Positions 43,179-51,744 of a stretch of DNA of 57,997 bases are shown here, one piece after another (position 1 is the first letter of the stretch; the number at the start of each line of letters is the position of its first letter). The position numbers and the translations under genes were made by a program. The notes beneath the pieces are model-generated. The model saw nothing but the letters and a program-made list of their open reading frames with translations. It did no database searches and was not told the DNA's origin. This stretch comes from Sedimenticola selenatireducens DSM 17993. GTDB lineage: Bacteria; Pseudomonadota; Gammaproteobacteria; Chromatiales; Chromatiaceae. The stretch spans positions 173,984-231,980 of the forward strand of contig NZ_ATZE01000010.1 of the NCBI RefSeq assembly GCF_000428045.1. The letters are read 5' to 3'.

Positions 43179-44150
43179 TTACAGATGCTTTCCGAGACCT
43201 TTTATTTCGAATCGGAGTGAATTGGTGGGGCAGACATCGACGCACATGCCACAGCGCGTGCAGTCCGCACTTACATCCACCTCAGTATGCACCGCCTTGC
43301 CCTTCACCGTCATGTCAAGCACGTGGGGAACCAGGCACACCTTGCGGCATTCACCCTCATGATGACAATCCTTCAGTACAAATTTCACCCGCAGTGGAGA
43401 GAGTGCCCCAACCACGCCATAGGTGATACCAATAGGACAGACATAGCGACACCAGGCGCGCCTGGAGTAGAACACCTCGAACAACAGCACCAGACCGACC
43501 CAGATCAGGGCCACACCGGGACCATAGATCAGTGCCCTGCTTACGATACCGGTGACAGATATGGTTTCAAAAATTGTATAGCCAGTGATCAGGGCCAGCA
43601 GCGCAAAGATCAGATAGAAGAGTGAACGCACCTTGCGATTAAACGAATGATCCTTCACCCACCCTTTGTCGGCAAGATAGAGGTGGACACTCTCCGCCCA
43701 CTCGGACAGCAGGTGGTAGGGACAAACCCAGGAACAGAAAGTACGCCCACCCAGTAAAACCCATAGGACAAAAATCGTTGCGGTACCAATCACCAGGTTC
43801 AAGACCATATGCTTAAACGCCAGGGTCACTTGCAAGGCGGAGTTCAGATCCGCCATGTGGAAACCCATGAATCTTGATGCCGTCAGCGCCCCTTCCAGCA
43901 ATTGGACATCGAAATAGTAGGAGACCACAAACAACAAGTTGATCACAAGCAACGTGGCCCAGCGCCGGTTGCGCCATTTTTTCGCATCCCGGGCATGCGC
44001 CTGACGCGCCACATCAAAAGCCTCTTTATCGAAAGGATTCTGCTTTTTATAGACATGGACCGCCAGCGCCTCGGGGGAAATTTCCGATTTTTCAGGGCGC
44101 CTGGGTTCGCTACCGAACAGTTGCCGAAAGGATTCTATAATGTAGCTCAT
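43179..44150 (-). CDS. nosH: NosH, NapH-like membrane ferredoxin protein
   Basis: An integral-membrane quinol-oxidising partner of NosG in clade II nos systems. The 323-aa protein has four or five spans, two CxxxCP motifs in FCSWVCPYHLLSEWAE and WCRYVCPIGITYG, a CHHEGECRKVC cluster and a C-terminal [4Fe-4S] site CTRCGMCVDVCP. The start overlaps nosG by 4 nt. Confidence 0.92.
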   Translation of the reverse strand: MSYIIESFRQLFGSEPRRPEKSEISPEALAVHVYKKQNPFDKEAFDVARQAHARDAKKWRNRRWATLLVINLLFVVSYYFDVQLLEGALTASRFMGFHMADLNSALQVTLAFKHMVLNLVIGTATIFVLWVLLGGRTFCSWVCPYHLLSEWAESVHLYLADKGWVKDHSFNRKVRSLFYLIFALLALITGYTIFETISVTGIVSRALIYGPGVALIWVGLVLLFEVFYSRRAWCRYVCPIGITYGVVGALSPLRVKFVLKDCHHEGECRKVCLVPHVLDMTVKGKAVHTEVDVSADCTRCGMCVDVCPTNSLRFEIKGLGKHL

Positions 44151-45037
44151 GAGGCACCCCGCATGTTGTCCGCATCCTGCATGATGTCAATAACGATTGC
44201 CGGCGGTTCCGGGGGACAGATCATTTCACAAACGCCACAACCGACACAGCCATCAAGAATCACCGGTTTCATCCGCTTGATGCCGTCATCACCGCCGAAA
44301 GGTTCAAACGCTATTGCATGCTTTGGCGGACACTCATTACCCTGCCGCTGGGCAACCCGGTCCTTGTTCTGCTCACCTTCTGCTTCCGCTGCGGCGCACT
44401 GGGCAATACGTATTTCAATCGGACACTGGCGCACACAGAGATCGCACAACTCCAGATCATAGGGATAATCCGCGACCGGAATGGGATTCCACCGGTCAAT
44501 CTCGTCATACCGCAACAATCCGGTATAGTCGGGACCACGCGCCAGCCCCTTGAATCCCTTGCCCTGAATGGCAAGGCATTTTCTCGGCTCTGCCACCTTT
44601 GCAAAACCCATGCGGGAATCCGCGGGGTAATCCAGATCATGGGTCAGGGCTCCCGTGGGACAGGCGAGCACACACTGCAGGCCGTCGCAGGAGAAGTCAC
44701 ACGCCTGTTCACGGGCGTCGATATAGGGCACACCAATGCCTACCCCCTTATCCAGTTCGGCAAGCTTAATCGCATTGACCGGACAGACCTGCACACATTG
44801 GCCGCACTTGATACAGGAAGAGAGAAAATCCCGTTCATCCGAGGGTGTTTTGAGCGCGCCGGGCGGCCGCAGCGCCAGACTTTTTCCCTGGACAACCGGC
44901 AGCAACCCGACCAGGGAGAATCCCATTACACCTACGGCCAGGGCGGAGGTTCGCAGAAACTCACGCCGGTTTTGTTCAACATGTTTGGCGCTCAGCTTTC
45001 GCTTGGCGGGTCTGTTTGATTTGCTCTGCTTGCTCAT
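44147..45037 (-). CDS. nosG: NosG, NapG-like periplasmic iron-sulfur protein
   Basis: A 296-aa periplasmic electron carrier with about four [4Fe-4S] clusters. A twin-arginine signal is visible as NRREFLRTSALAVGVMGFSLVGLL. Cluster motifs are CIKCGQCVQVCP, CDFSCDGLQCVLACP, CDLCVRQCP and CVGCGVCEMICP. In clade II systems NosG and NosH are proposed to form a menaquinol or ubiquinol dehydrogenase replacing NosR. Its first base is shared with the nosD stop region, and it is coupled to nosH. Confidence 0.93.
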   Translation of the reverse strand: MSKQSKSNRPAKRKLSAKHVEQNRREFLRTSALAVGVMGFSLVGLLPVVQGKSLALRPPGALKTPSDERDFLSSCIKCGQCVQVCPVNAIKLAELDKGVGIGVPYIDAREQACDFSCDGLQCVLACPTGALTHDLDYPADSRMGFAKVAEPRKCLAIQGKGFKGLARGPDYTGLLRYDEIDRWNPIPVADYPYDLELCDLCVRQCPIEIRIAQCAAAEAEGEQNKDRVAQRQGNECPPKHAIAFEPFGGDDGIKRMKPVILDGCVGCGVCEMICPPEPPAIVIDIMQDADNMRGAS

Positions 45038-46269
45038 TATTGCACTGCCTCCGCAGACATCAGCGGCTTTTCATCACGTAAAATCATATCCGGATCGGTA
45101 AAGGGAGCGAGGCGCTCAAGAAAATCGAGCACCTCCAATACCGGAGAACCTTTGAAAAACTGCGCATAGGGAACATCCATCCAGATTCGGTCGGCATACC
45201 CATACAGTTCGTAAGGCCGATCACCCACGCCGTCGAGATCCTGGTCAAAGCCCTCGTAGTCATCCCAATAGTTACCACTCCAGTCATTCCTTTTAGCGGT
45301 TTTGCCACCGCCCACGGCAATCTGGGTGATATTTCCTTTGAACCGGTTTCGCTCGAAAATATTGCCTTTCCAGTCATTCAGAAACTGTATTCCGATACCG
45401 CTGAAGGCAATCAGATTACCGGTCAGTCGGTTGGTAGCCTCTGGATCATAAGGCGATATATCCAGATAAATACCGGTAGCGCAGTAGAGGATGCGATTGT
45501 CATGCACATCCACATCCGATGTCTCCTTGAAACCGATTCCCATGCCAGTAGGACCGATGGCATGGGCGATATAGTTGTTGCGAATAACGACGCCGTCACT
45601 GTACATCAGAAAAATACCCACCTGATTGTCTTCATAGTGGTTCTCCAGCACTTCGTTGTGCTGGGCGTACATGAAGTGCAGCGAATAACGGCCGCCCCGG
45701 GCATCATTGCGCGCAATCAGATTATCTTTCGAGTACCAGACCACCATATCGCGCGAGTCACGAATAATGTTATCGGTAATCTTGTTGTTGAAACTGTACC
45801 AGAGGCGGATGGCGTCACCGCGAACACCAATCTCAACCGGCTTGGAGGAGATCCGGTTTCGGCGAATAATATTGTTTTCCGCCTGCCCAAGGTCGATTCC
45901 AAACAGACTGTTATCAATCACATTGTCCTTGATGACATTGAAGTTGCCACGCACCTGAATGCCTGAATCAATGTCGTTGTGAGAGTCGCCCGAATTGGTC
46001 AGTCGCAGCCCTTTAAGGGTAACGCCATCTGAGTCCAGATAAATGACTGAACCCTTGCCTCCGGCATCAATCACCACCTTACCCTGGCCATCGATGACCA
46101 GAGACTTTTCGATACTGACCGGACCGGCATAGGTTCCCGGCGGTGGCATCAAGATATCATTTTCATTCGCGGCATCAACCAGCGCCTGAAACGATGGATA
46201 CTCTTCCGCCGAAAGCAAGGCAGAAAGCAGGGACAGCAGTAAAGCGATAGAAAAACGCAACGTACGCAT
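45037..46269 (-). CDS. nosD: NosD, periplasmic copper-site maturation protein
   Basis: A right-handed beta-helix (CASH-domain) protein that works with NosFY in assembling the CuZ [4Cu:2S] site. From the ATG at 46269 it has 410 aa with a Sec signal peptide (MRTLRFSIALLLSLLSALLSAEE). An earlier ATG at 46317 would precede the signal with an unlikely charged segment. Repeated NxIxxN-type rungs (NVIKDNVIDNSLFGIDLG, NNIIRRNRIS, NKITDNIIRDS, NEVLENHYEDN) run through residues 90-330. Confidence 0.95.
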   Translation of the reverse strand: MRTLRFSIALLLSLLSALLSAEEYPSFQALVDAANENDILMPPPGTYAGPVSIEKSLVIDGQGKVVIDAGGKGSVIYLDSDGVTLKGLRLTNSGDSHNDIDSGIQVRGNFNVIKDNVIDNSLFGIDLGQAENNIIRRNRISSKPVEIGVRGDAIRLWYSFNNKITDNIIRDSRDMVVWYSKDNLIARNDARGGRYSLHFMYAQHNEVLENHYEDNQVGIFLMYSDGVVIRNNYIAHAIGPTGMGIGFKETSDVDVHDNRILYCATGIYLDISPYDPEATNRLTGNLIAFSGIGIQFLNDWKGNIFERNRFKGNITQIAVGGGKTAKRNDWSGNYWDDYEGFDQDLDGVGDRPYELYGYADRIWMDVPYAQFFKGSPVLEVLDFLERLAPFTDPDMILRDEKPLMSAEAVQ

Positions 46270-46396
46270 AGATTCCCGTTTGGTAGTGCCCAGGCACAGT
46301 CCTTTCAGACTCATCAAATTCGCGCCCGTTCAACCTTGGAATCGACAGACCCCCGTGTACTCAGGAGAGATTACACGGAGGTGTGTGGGCTATAGA

Positions 46397-47581
46397 CTAA
46401 ACATCCTTGAACTGCTTCTTTCGTATCAGCGCTGCAACAGCCAGGATGGGAGAGAGCGCCAGCATAATAAAGAAGCCAATATAGGGATAGGAGTGGGTTG
46501 CAAACTGCGCAACCTTACCATCACCAAACACTGTCGGCATAAAGGGTTTGACCGCAAAGGCCCCCATTGCGTTCAGCGTATGGCCATACCACCAGAGCCA
46601 GGCGGCATAATCGATGACAAAAAATACCGGCAGAGCCATCGGCACCAACACCAGCAGCCAGTAAAGAATTCCGCCGTTCTTGCGTGCCCCAAAGACCAGC
46701 AGCACCATCGCGCCCGCGAGACCGATGAATGCCGCATGCAGGGCAATCTTGAGATTGGCCACCATGGGCACGATCTCTTCCTGGTTATTAAAATAGCGGC
46801 CCAGGCTTTTTCCGTAATGCCACGTCATGACCTGGAAACTGCTGCCATTCCAGGGCTCATCGACACGCCCATGCTCCAGATCTCTCTCATAGGTAAGCTT
46901 GAGATGCTCGATCATGCGCTCTTTATCGGAAACAGCCTCTACCTGAACAGGCGCATCTTTATCGGAAGGCAGATCAACCACCACCCCCGAATCCTCAAGA
47001 GATTTTTTCAGAACTCCGACAATACCACCGATCACTATATCCGGCTCTTCCTGCTCATCACCGGCCTCTTGATCCATCGATGTGACCATTGCTTCCACAT
47101 AGCCCGCGCTCTGGAGATGAAACCCATCCTCACCATAGATTGTGAGGTACATCCACACCAGCAGACCGGCAAAGGCAACACTCATGATGGCCATGCGCAA
47201 TTTCGGCCTGACGCAGATAAAACCCACCAGCATGATGCCCATAAAGGTCATCAGAAACTGCCCGAAACCTCTCTCCACCGGGCCACCCGCAGCAATCGGA
47301 TACATGCCGACGTAGTGATTGATGGTATCCATCTCGTGTACACAATCGAGGGCGATATCTTCCTGAATTTCCGCCTTATTGACCTTTTGGCAGCCGTTGA
47401 ACACACCGTTCATATGGAAATGGATGCGCACCCCATCTGGAAATGCCTCTTCCGGATAGTTGGGCGCCGTCAACGAAACCCACCAGATCGGAGAGTAGAA
47501 GATCACAGCCATCAATCCCAGTGCGATAAAACCCAGGACGGCCACAATGATTGTCTGCTTTTTACTATTTACTGCATTCAT
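46397..47581 (-). CDS. nosB: NosB, clade II nos membrane protein
   Basis: A 394-aa integral-membrane protein with about six spans (IIVAVLGFIALGLMAVIFYSPIWW near the start, four grouped at about 265-385) and a large periplasmic loop. NosB is found with clade II nosZ genes, where it is required for N2O reduction in Wolinella, although its biochemistry is not settled. It lies directly between the dihaem cytochrome and nosD genes, as expected for the set. Confidence 0.88.
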   Translation of the reverse strand: MNAVNSKKQTIIVAVLGFIALGLMAVIFYSPIWWVSLTAPNYPEEAFPDGVRIHFHMNGVFNGCQKVNKAEIQEDIALDCVHEMDTINHYVGMYPIAAGGPVERGFGQFLMTFMGIMLVGFICVRPKLRMAIMSVAFAGLLVWMYLTIYGEDGFHLQSAGYVEAMVTSMDQEAGDEQEEPDIVIGGIVGVLKKSLEDSGVVVDLPSDKDAPVQVEAVSDKERMIEHLKLTYERDLEHGRVDEPWNGSSFQVMTWHYGKSLGRYFNNQEEIVPMVANLKIALHAAFIGLAGAMVLLVFGARKNGGILYWLLVLVPMALPVFFVIDYAAWLWWYGHTLNAMGAFAVKPFMPTVFGDGKVAQFATHSYPYIGFFIMLALSPILAVAALIRKKQFKDV

Positions 47582-47622
47582 GGCAAGAGACGCTTCAGGT
47601 GTTGAAAAAGAGGCGGGCGATC

Positions 47623-47666
47623 ACCCGGTCGCATGATTCCGTAAATACGACACCACACGACCGGGT
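47623..47666 (-). other. Stem-loop between the dihaem cytochrome and nosB genes
   Basis: ACCCGGTCG (47623-47631) and CGACCGGGT (47658-47666) form a perfect 9-bp stem with a 26-nt loop. A short T run (TTTTT) follows about 14 nt later on the minus strand. It may be a processing or partial-termination site that sets the ratio of cytochrome to NosB. Confidence 0.4.
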
Positions 47667-47678
47667 AATTTTACTGGA

Positions 47679-48413
47679 TCAATCGAAATCCGGATTCTTC
47701 CAGTCTGCGGAAGGAGCCAGATCCTCTTTTTTCACCGGATAGCGGGAGATGTAGTTAATAACCATCTTCATATCCTTGTCAGTGAAGTTCTTGATCTGCT
47801 CTACCATGTCGGGATTGGCGTTGCGGCGCTTGCCGTCACGAATCCACTCGAACTGGCGCAGCATGTAGGCATAGTGTTGCCCCTCGATACGGGGATAGAA
47901 CTTCTCCTTATCGCCTTCACCATGTTCACCATGACAGCGCACACAGTTGTCGGCATAGAGTTTCTTGCCCTGCTCGAATTCAGGCGTACCCTCCGCCCAC
48001 TCGCCCTTGCCGTTTTCCGGGTTCATTGGCAGCCCTTCGATATAGGCGGTCACGTCGGCCAAGGCCTGCTCGTCACCAATCGACTCGGGTAGTGCGAACG
48101 GATACATGGTTGGATTATCGCGATTCAAGGCACGAATATCCGCCAGCTGCTTGATCAAAACCGGACGATGCTGCCCCGCCAACTGCGGGAAAGTACCATC
48201 CGTAAAGCCCCAACCTTCCGGCATATGACAGGCGGAACAGACTTCATAAACATCCCGGCCGTTTTCCAGGTCCGGCTCAAGATGCATGGCTTGATCCGTT
48301 TCACCGCTCGTGGTGCCCTTGCTCCAACTGGAGGTATCGGCAGCATTGATGCCAAAGCTGAGACTGATCGCCACTGCAGCGGCCAAACCGTTAAGTACAG
48401 GTTTTACACTCAT
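47679..48413 (-). CDS. Dihaem cytochrome c (NosC-like)
   Basis: A periplasmic cytochrome of 244 aa from the ATG at 48413, which follows AGGAGAAA. The Sec signal (MSVKPVLNGLAAAVAISLSFGINAA) precedes two class I haem domains with CSACH and CVRCH, and distal Met candidates in PTMYPF and NPDMVEQI. It lies between a monohaem cytochrome and nosB, the position of nosC1/nosC2 in clade II clusters. It probably passes electrons from the NosGH/B module to NosZ. A perfect FNR box lies 162 nt upstream. Confidence 0.9.
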   Translation of the reverse strand: MSVKPVLNGLAAAVAISLSFGINAADTSSWSKGTTSGETDQAMHLEPDLENGRDVYEVCSACHMPEGWGFTDGTFPQLAGQHRPVLIKQLADIRALNRDNPTMYPFALPESIGDEQALADVTAYIEGLPMNPENGKGEWAEGTPEFEQGKKLYADNCVRCHGEHGEGDKEKFYPRIEGQHYAYMLRQFEWIRDGKRRNANPDMVEQIKNFTDKDMKMVINYISRYPVKKEDLAPSADWKNPDFD

Positions 48414-48574
48414 CACATTTCTCCTGATTGCCCTATCTAACACGGACAATTACAGCACTAGTTTTGTGCCCGCTATCCGCGGACTCTTAATCTGATCGAC
48501 TGGATTGCAAATCGACAAATGGTGACGTCCGATAAGGACGCCGGCGAGGTTGCCACAATGAATATAAGATTTCA

Positions 48575-48588
48575 TTGATACAGATCAA
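48575..48588 (-). promoter_or_regulatory. Perfect FNR/DNR box upstream of the dihaem cytochrome gene
   Basis: TTGAT-ACAG-ATCAA matches the FNR/DNR consensus at all ten fixed positions. I could not find a good -10 at the ideal spacing. It lies in the 303-nt gap between the two cytochrome genes and would drive the nosC-B-D-G-H unit. Confidence 0.75.
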
Positions 48589-48716
48589 CCACACCTGTCA
48601 TGCGATTTTCCGGGAAACCACCCTCTAACCAGTCTGAAGCACTGGTTGAAAGTCTCTCATATCAGCCATGGTTCCTGCATTGAGAACTATCAATAGAGGG
48701 CAATTCCCGACGAATA

Positions 48717-49040
48717 TCACTGTTGTGTAGCCAGCCAATCAGCCAAAACTCGCATCTCTTCCTCATTGACCAGGCCCATCACTCCCTTCATGGCCGCCGT
48801 CTGGCCATTGGAGCGTGCACCGGACTTGATATCCTTCATCTGATTGAACATGTAGTCCGCATTCTGGCCAGCCAGAGAGGGATAAAAAGGCATCAGCGGG
48901 GTTTTCGCGTCCTTGCCGTGACAGGACCAGCAGGTTTTGGCCTTATAAAGTGCCGCACCATCTGCCGCCACTGCGGCAGCACCCACCATCAATGAAGTCA
49001 CCGCAGTCAAAGCTACGGCCAAGAGTTTAATTTTGTTCAT
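48717..49040 (-). CDS. Monohaem class I cytochrome c downstream of nosZ
   Basis: A 107-aa periplasmic cytochrome from the ATG at 49040 (GAGGTATTCG before it). A Sec signal (MNKIKLLAVALTAVTSLMVGAAAVAA) precedes one haem site CWSCH and the distal Met region GQTAAMKGVMGLV. It is close in sequence to the cytochrome at 51745-52059, which lies on the other side of nosZ. The pair probably arose by duplication. It is the likely direct electron donor to NosZ. Confidence 0.92.
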   Translation of the reverse strand: MNKIKLLAVALTAVTSLMVGAAAVAADGAALYKAKTCWSCHGKDAKTPLMPFYPSLAGQNADYMFNQMKDIKSGARSNGQTAAMKGVMGLVNEEEMRVLADWLATQQ

Positions 49041-49078
49041 AACGAATACCTCACAACTATAAAGGTTTGAGAGAATAC

Positions 49079-49116
49079 AAAAGGAGAGGGGCTCCAGCAA
49101 GAGCCCCTCTCCCCTT
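49079..49116 (-). terminator. Intrinsic terminator or attenuator after nosZ
   Basis: On the minus strand GGAGAGGGGCT / AGCCCCTCTCC forms an 11-bp stem with an 8-nt loop, followed by TTTTG. The T tract is short, so partial read-through into the cytochrome gene is likely. This would make nosZ mRNA more abundant than the downstream mRNA. Confidence 0.75.
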
Positions 49117-49147
49117 TCAGGTCAATTACCTTATGGTATTAAGTAAA

Positions 49148-51448
49148 CTACTTGGCTTCGACCTTAACCGCACCATTTTGCTCAAGGTGGGTCTTGGCAC
49201 GCAGGCCCATATCGGCAGTCTTCACCTGATACTGCCACCACTGACCTGCCCAGAGTGTTGCATTCTGGTAGTCACCTTTGGCGGCAAAGCCTTCGGCCTT
49301 TTTCTTGGCCTCATCCGCAAAGCCAAGCTGCTCGGTGGCATCTTCAACCAGTGCAACAACCGACGGGAAGTCCTTGAAGTTGTGGCTGGTGATGAAGGCG
49401 ACTACTGAGTCAATAACCGCTTGAGTCTCTACGTTGGTTTTAACCTGCTTCTCATAGTCAGCCTTGGTGTACTGCTCACCTTCCACCATTGCCCCTTCCT
49501 TGGCCTGGTAACCTTTTGGCTTAACCAGCAGGTAACCCTGCATCTCCAGATGGAGTGCGGAGCAGAACTCGGTGCAGTAGTACGGATAGACACCGGCCTT
49601 ATCAGCAGTAAAGGTGTAAGAAGCTGTCTTACCCGGCTCGATCGACAGGTTGACGCTCTGACCATAGAGTGCGAAACCATGTACCTCGTCCTCAGCACGC
49701 TCAAGATTGGTGAGATGGATAGAGACCTTATCACCCTCTTCCACTTCGATGATCTCGGGTGTGATGTGCGAACGAATCACCGTACCGTAAACATGGGTTA
49801 CGCCGTCTACTTTTTCGGTTTTCTCACGACCGGCACGGGTCCGGAAGGGAGAGCGCTCATCGGTACGACTGTTCCAGCCGGATTTATAACGTACGGCCGG
49901 TTTCAGCTTGTCGGCCTTGATGGCAACCGCATAGTGGGGTTCGCCCAACGGCAGCGGCATATCATAGAGCAGCTGCATCTTGTCGCCACTGATATCGATC
50001 AACTGATGGTTCTGCGGATGCAGCGGGCCCACCGGATTGAACCGATCAATAGCCAACTTATTCAATGAAACCAGATACTTGCCATCCGGAGTCACGGAAT
50101 CACCCTCCATCGCCATCAAGTGACCGATGTTGTAGTGAATATGCAGTTGATCCAACACCTTGCCTTCACAGTAGTCCCACTTGGTGACCATGGAGTCCAC
50201 GTAGATTGAGGTGTAAACGGTACATTTCTTGGAATCATACTGGGTGTGCAGCGGCCCGAGACCCACAGCCACCTGAGTATGCAGGGCATCCTTCAGGGCG
50301 ATAATGGGTATGCCGTAGGGATCTTTCCCTTCGAACTTCTTGGCCGCCATCGCTTTCTGGATCTTTTCCCAACTGTAAACCCATGCATGGCTATCCAGTT
50401 TACCGGATACGATGATATGGGTACCGTCAGGATTGACGTCGACGCCGTGCGGGCTCTTGGGCTCTGGCACCAGATAGACCAGCTCTTCCTTGATCGCCTG
50501 AGCCATCGGGATCATGTAGGAACCGTTAACTTTTTCAACCTTGCCTGCAGCGACCAGTTCGGCAGCCTTCTTCCAGTTGGTGATATGCAGGAAGTCGGTA
50601 TCCTTCTGGGAACAACCAGCCTCGAAAGGAGGACGACCCTTTTCGATACCACCCACATAACGCTCAGAACAGAATGAGTTGGTGAAACCCCAGCCATAGG
50701 ACGCATTCTTACCGGCATCCGACAAATCCTGACTGTAGGGAGGCAATTCAAAAGTAAATGACTGGGCAGGATCAATACGCCCTTTCTTGTCATCGAACTT
50801 CCAGTAGGTCACACCACCACGATACTTGTCATTAAATTCCGACAGCGGCACAAAGTCGGTGCTGAAGGGTGCTGCGTACTGCGCGGCCTCCATCACATAC
50901 TCGCTGTTGGGTGTAAAGAAAGCACCACCGTGCGAAGACTTGAAGAAGGGGTTAACCACGATCTGCTTGGTTTCGAAGTCGTGCAGATCAATCACCGCGA
51001 GACGGGGATTGGCCTTGTCGTTGATAACCAGGTACTTGCCGTTGTACTCGCCCTCAGTCTCAGTGAATGCAGGATGGTGGGTATCACCCCAGGTGATATC
51101 CTTGCCCTGAATACGCCCCTGCTTGAGAACCTCTTTGGACTCATCATCAAAGCCATAGCCCTGCCAGGGTTCCGGGGTGAATACACCGATGTACTTCAGG
51201 ATACGCATGGACGGAATACCGTACACGATCACCTGACCACTCTGTCCGCCGGAAGCGAAAACGAGATACTCGTCACGACCGCCAGTAGGGGTGTAGGTCT
51301 TAGCCGCAGCCAGCAGATCTTTCTGCGTCAGGCCACGCGCTTTCATGACATCTTCGAGCGACGCCTGGGAATATGCACTTGACGTTGCGCCCAGACCCAT
51401 TGCCAGGCCCAGCATCAGCGACAATGCTCGCTTTTTGTTCACTTTCAT
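49148..51448 (-). CDS. nosZ: Nitrous oxide reductase NosZ, clade II type
   Basis: It reduces N2O to N2 at the CuZ site with electrons from CuA. The 766-aa protein has a Sec-type signal peptide (MKVNKKRALSLMLGLAMGLGATSSAYS, no twin arginine), as in clade II. The seven-bladed propeller carries the CuZ ligands, including DTHHP (122-126), SSHGG, PHGVDV, LGPLHTQ and YNIGHLMAMEG. The CuA site is CTEFCSALHLEM (C625, C629, H633, M636). About 110 residues follow it, mostly helical and without a haem motif, unlike the haem-fused NosZ of Epsilonproteobacteria. Two FNR-like boxes lie upstream, and a hairpin terminator follows. Confidence 0.97.
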   Translation of the reverse strand: MKVNKKRALSLMLGLAMGLGATSSAYSQASLEDVMKARGLTQKDLLAAAKTYTPTGGRDEYLVFASGGQSGQVIVYGIPSMRILKYIGVFTPEPWQGYGFDDESKEVLKQGRIQGKDITWGDTHHPAFTETEGEYNGKYLVINDKANPRLAVIDLHDFETKQIVVNPFFKSSHGGAFFTPNSEYVMEAAQYAAPFSTDFVPLSEFNDKYRGGVTYWKFDDKKGRIDPAQSFTFELPPYSQDLSDAGKNASYGWGFTNSFCSERYVGGIEKGRPPFEAGCSQKDTDFLHITNWKKAAELVAAGKVEKVNGSYMIPMAQAIKEELVYLVPEPKSPHGVDVNPDGTHIIVSGKLDSHAWVYSWEKIQKAMAAKKFEGKDPYGIPIIALKDALHTQVAVGLGPLHTQYDSKKCTVYTSIYVDSMVTKWDYCEGKVLDQLHIHYNIGHLMAMEGDSVTPDGKYLVSLNKLAIDRFNPVGPLHPQNHQLIDISGDKMQLLYDMPLPLGEPHYAVAIKADKLKPAVRYKSGWNSRTDERSPFRTRAGREKTEKVDGVTHVYGTVIRSHITPEIIEVEEGDKVSIHLTNLERAEDEVHGFALYGQSVNLSIEPGKTASYTFTADKAGVYPYYCTEFCSALHLEMQGYLLVKPKGYQAKEGAMVEGEQYTKADYEKQVKTNVETQAVIDSVVAFITSHNFKDFPSVVALVEDATEQLGFADEAKKKAEGFAAKGDYQNATLWAGQWWQYQVKTADMGLRAKTHLEQNGAVKVEAK

Positions 51449-51542
51449 GAGACACGTCTCCGTTTAAGGACTTTATTCTTGCGCTATAAACGCTATTGTT
51501 AGAATTGCAGTGGCATGGTGCGCTGAGGCTCGAACGAAATCA

Positions 51543-51556
51543 TTGACTTCGATCAA
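51543..51556 (-). promoter_or_regulatory. FNR/DNR-like box 1 upstream of nosZ
   Basis: TTGAC-TTCG-ATCAA, nine of ten to consensus, 95 nt before the nosZ start. The sequence continues ATCAATCAAG, adding further ATCAA half-sites. Confidence 0.55.
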
Positions 51557-51613
51557 TCAATCAAGGCATATACCAAAATAATTGCGGCAAATAACACATT
51601 TGTTTTTGACGGG

Positions 51614-51627
51614 GTGATTTATATCAG
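51614..51627 (-). promoter_or_regulatory. FNR/DNR-like box 2 upstream of nosZ
   Basis: GTGAT-TTAT-ATCAG, eight of ten to consensus, 71 nt further upstream than box 1. Its location between the terminator at 51688-51720 and box 1 suits an upstream activator site. Confidence 0.4.
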
Positions 51628-51687
51628 AAAAATACTCGGCTACCAAATCTACCGTACTGCCCAATAAAATTTTTAGTGGCAAAACAT

Positions 51688-51720
51688 AAAAAACGCCGGA
51701 CAGTCTCCGGCGTTTTTTAT
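51688..51720. terminator. Intrinsic terminator of the upstream cytochrome gene
   Basis: ACGCCGGA / TCCGGCGT stem (8 bp) with a short loop, framed by an A run on the left and TTTTTT on the right. It ends the minus-strand transcript of the cytochrome at 51745-52059 before the nosZ promoter region and could work in both directions. Confidence 0.88.
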
Positions 51721-51744
51721 TCAATTGCAATAGTGGGGCTTAGA

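Noticed and set aside
46280-47605. A 441-codon open frame on the plus strand opposite nosB and the nosD start
   Set aside because: It is antisense to well-supported nosB. The composition is rich in His, Gln and Arg as expected for a reverse-strand shadow, and no domain is seen.
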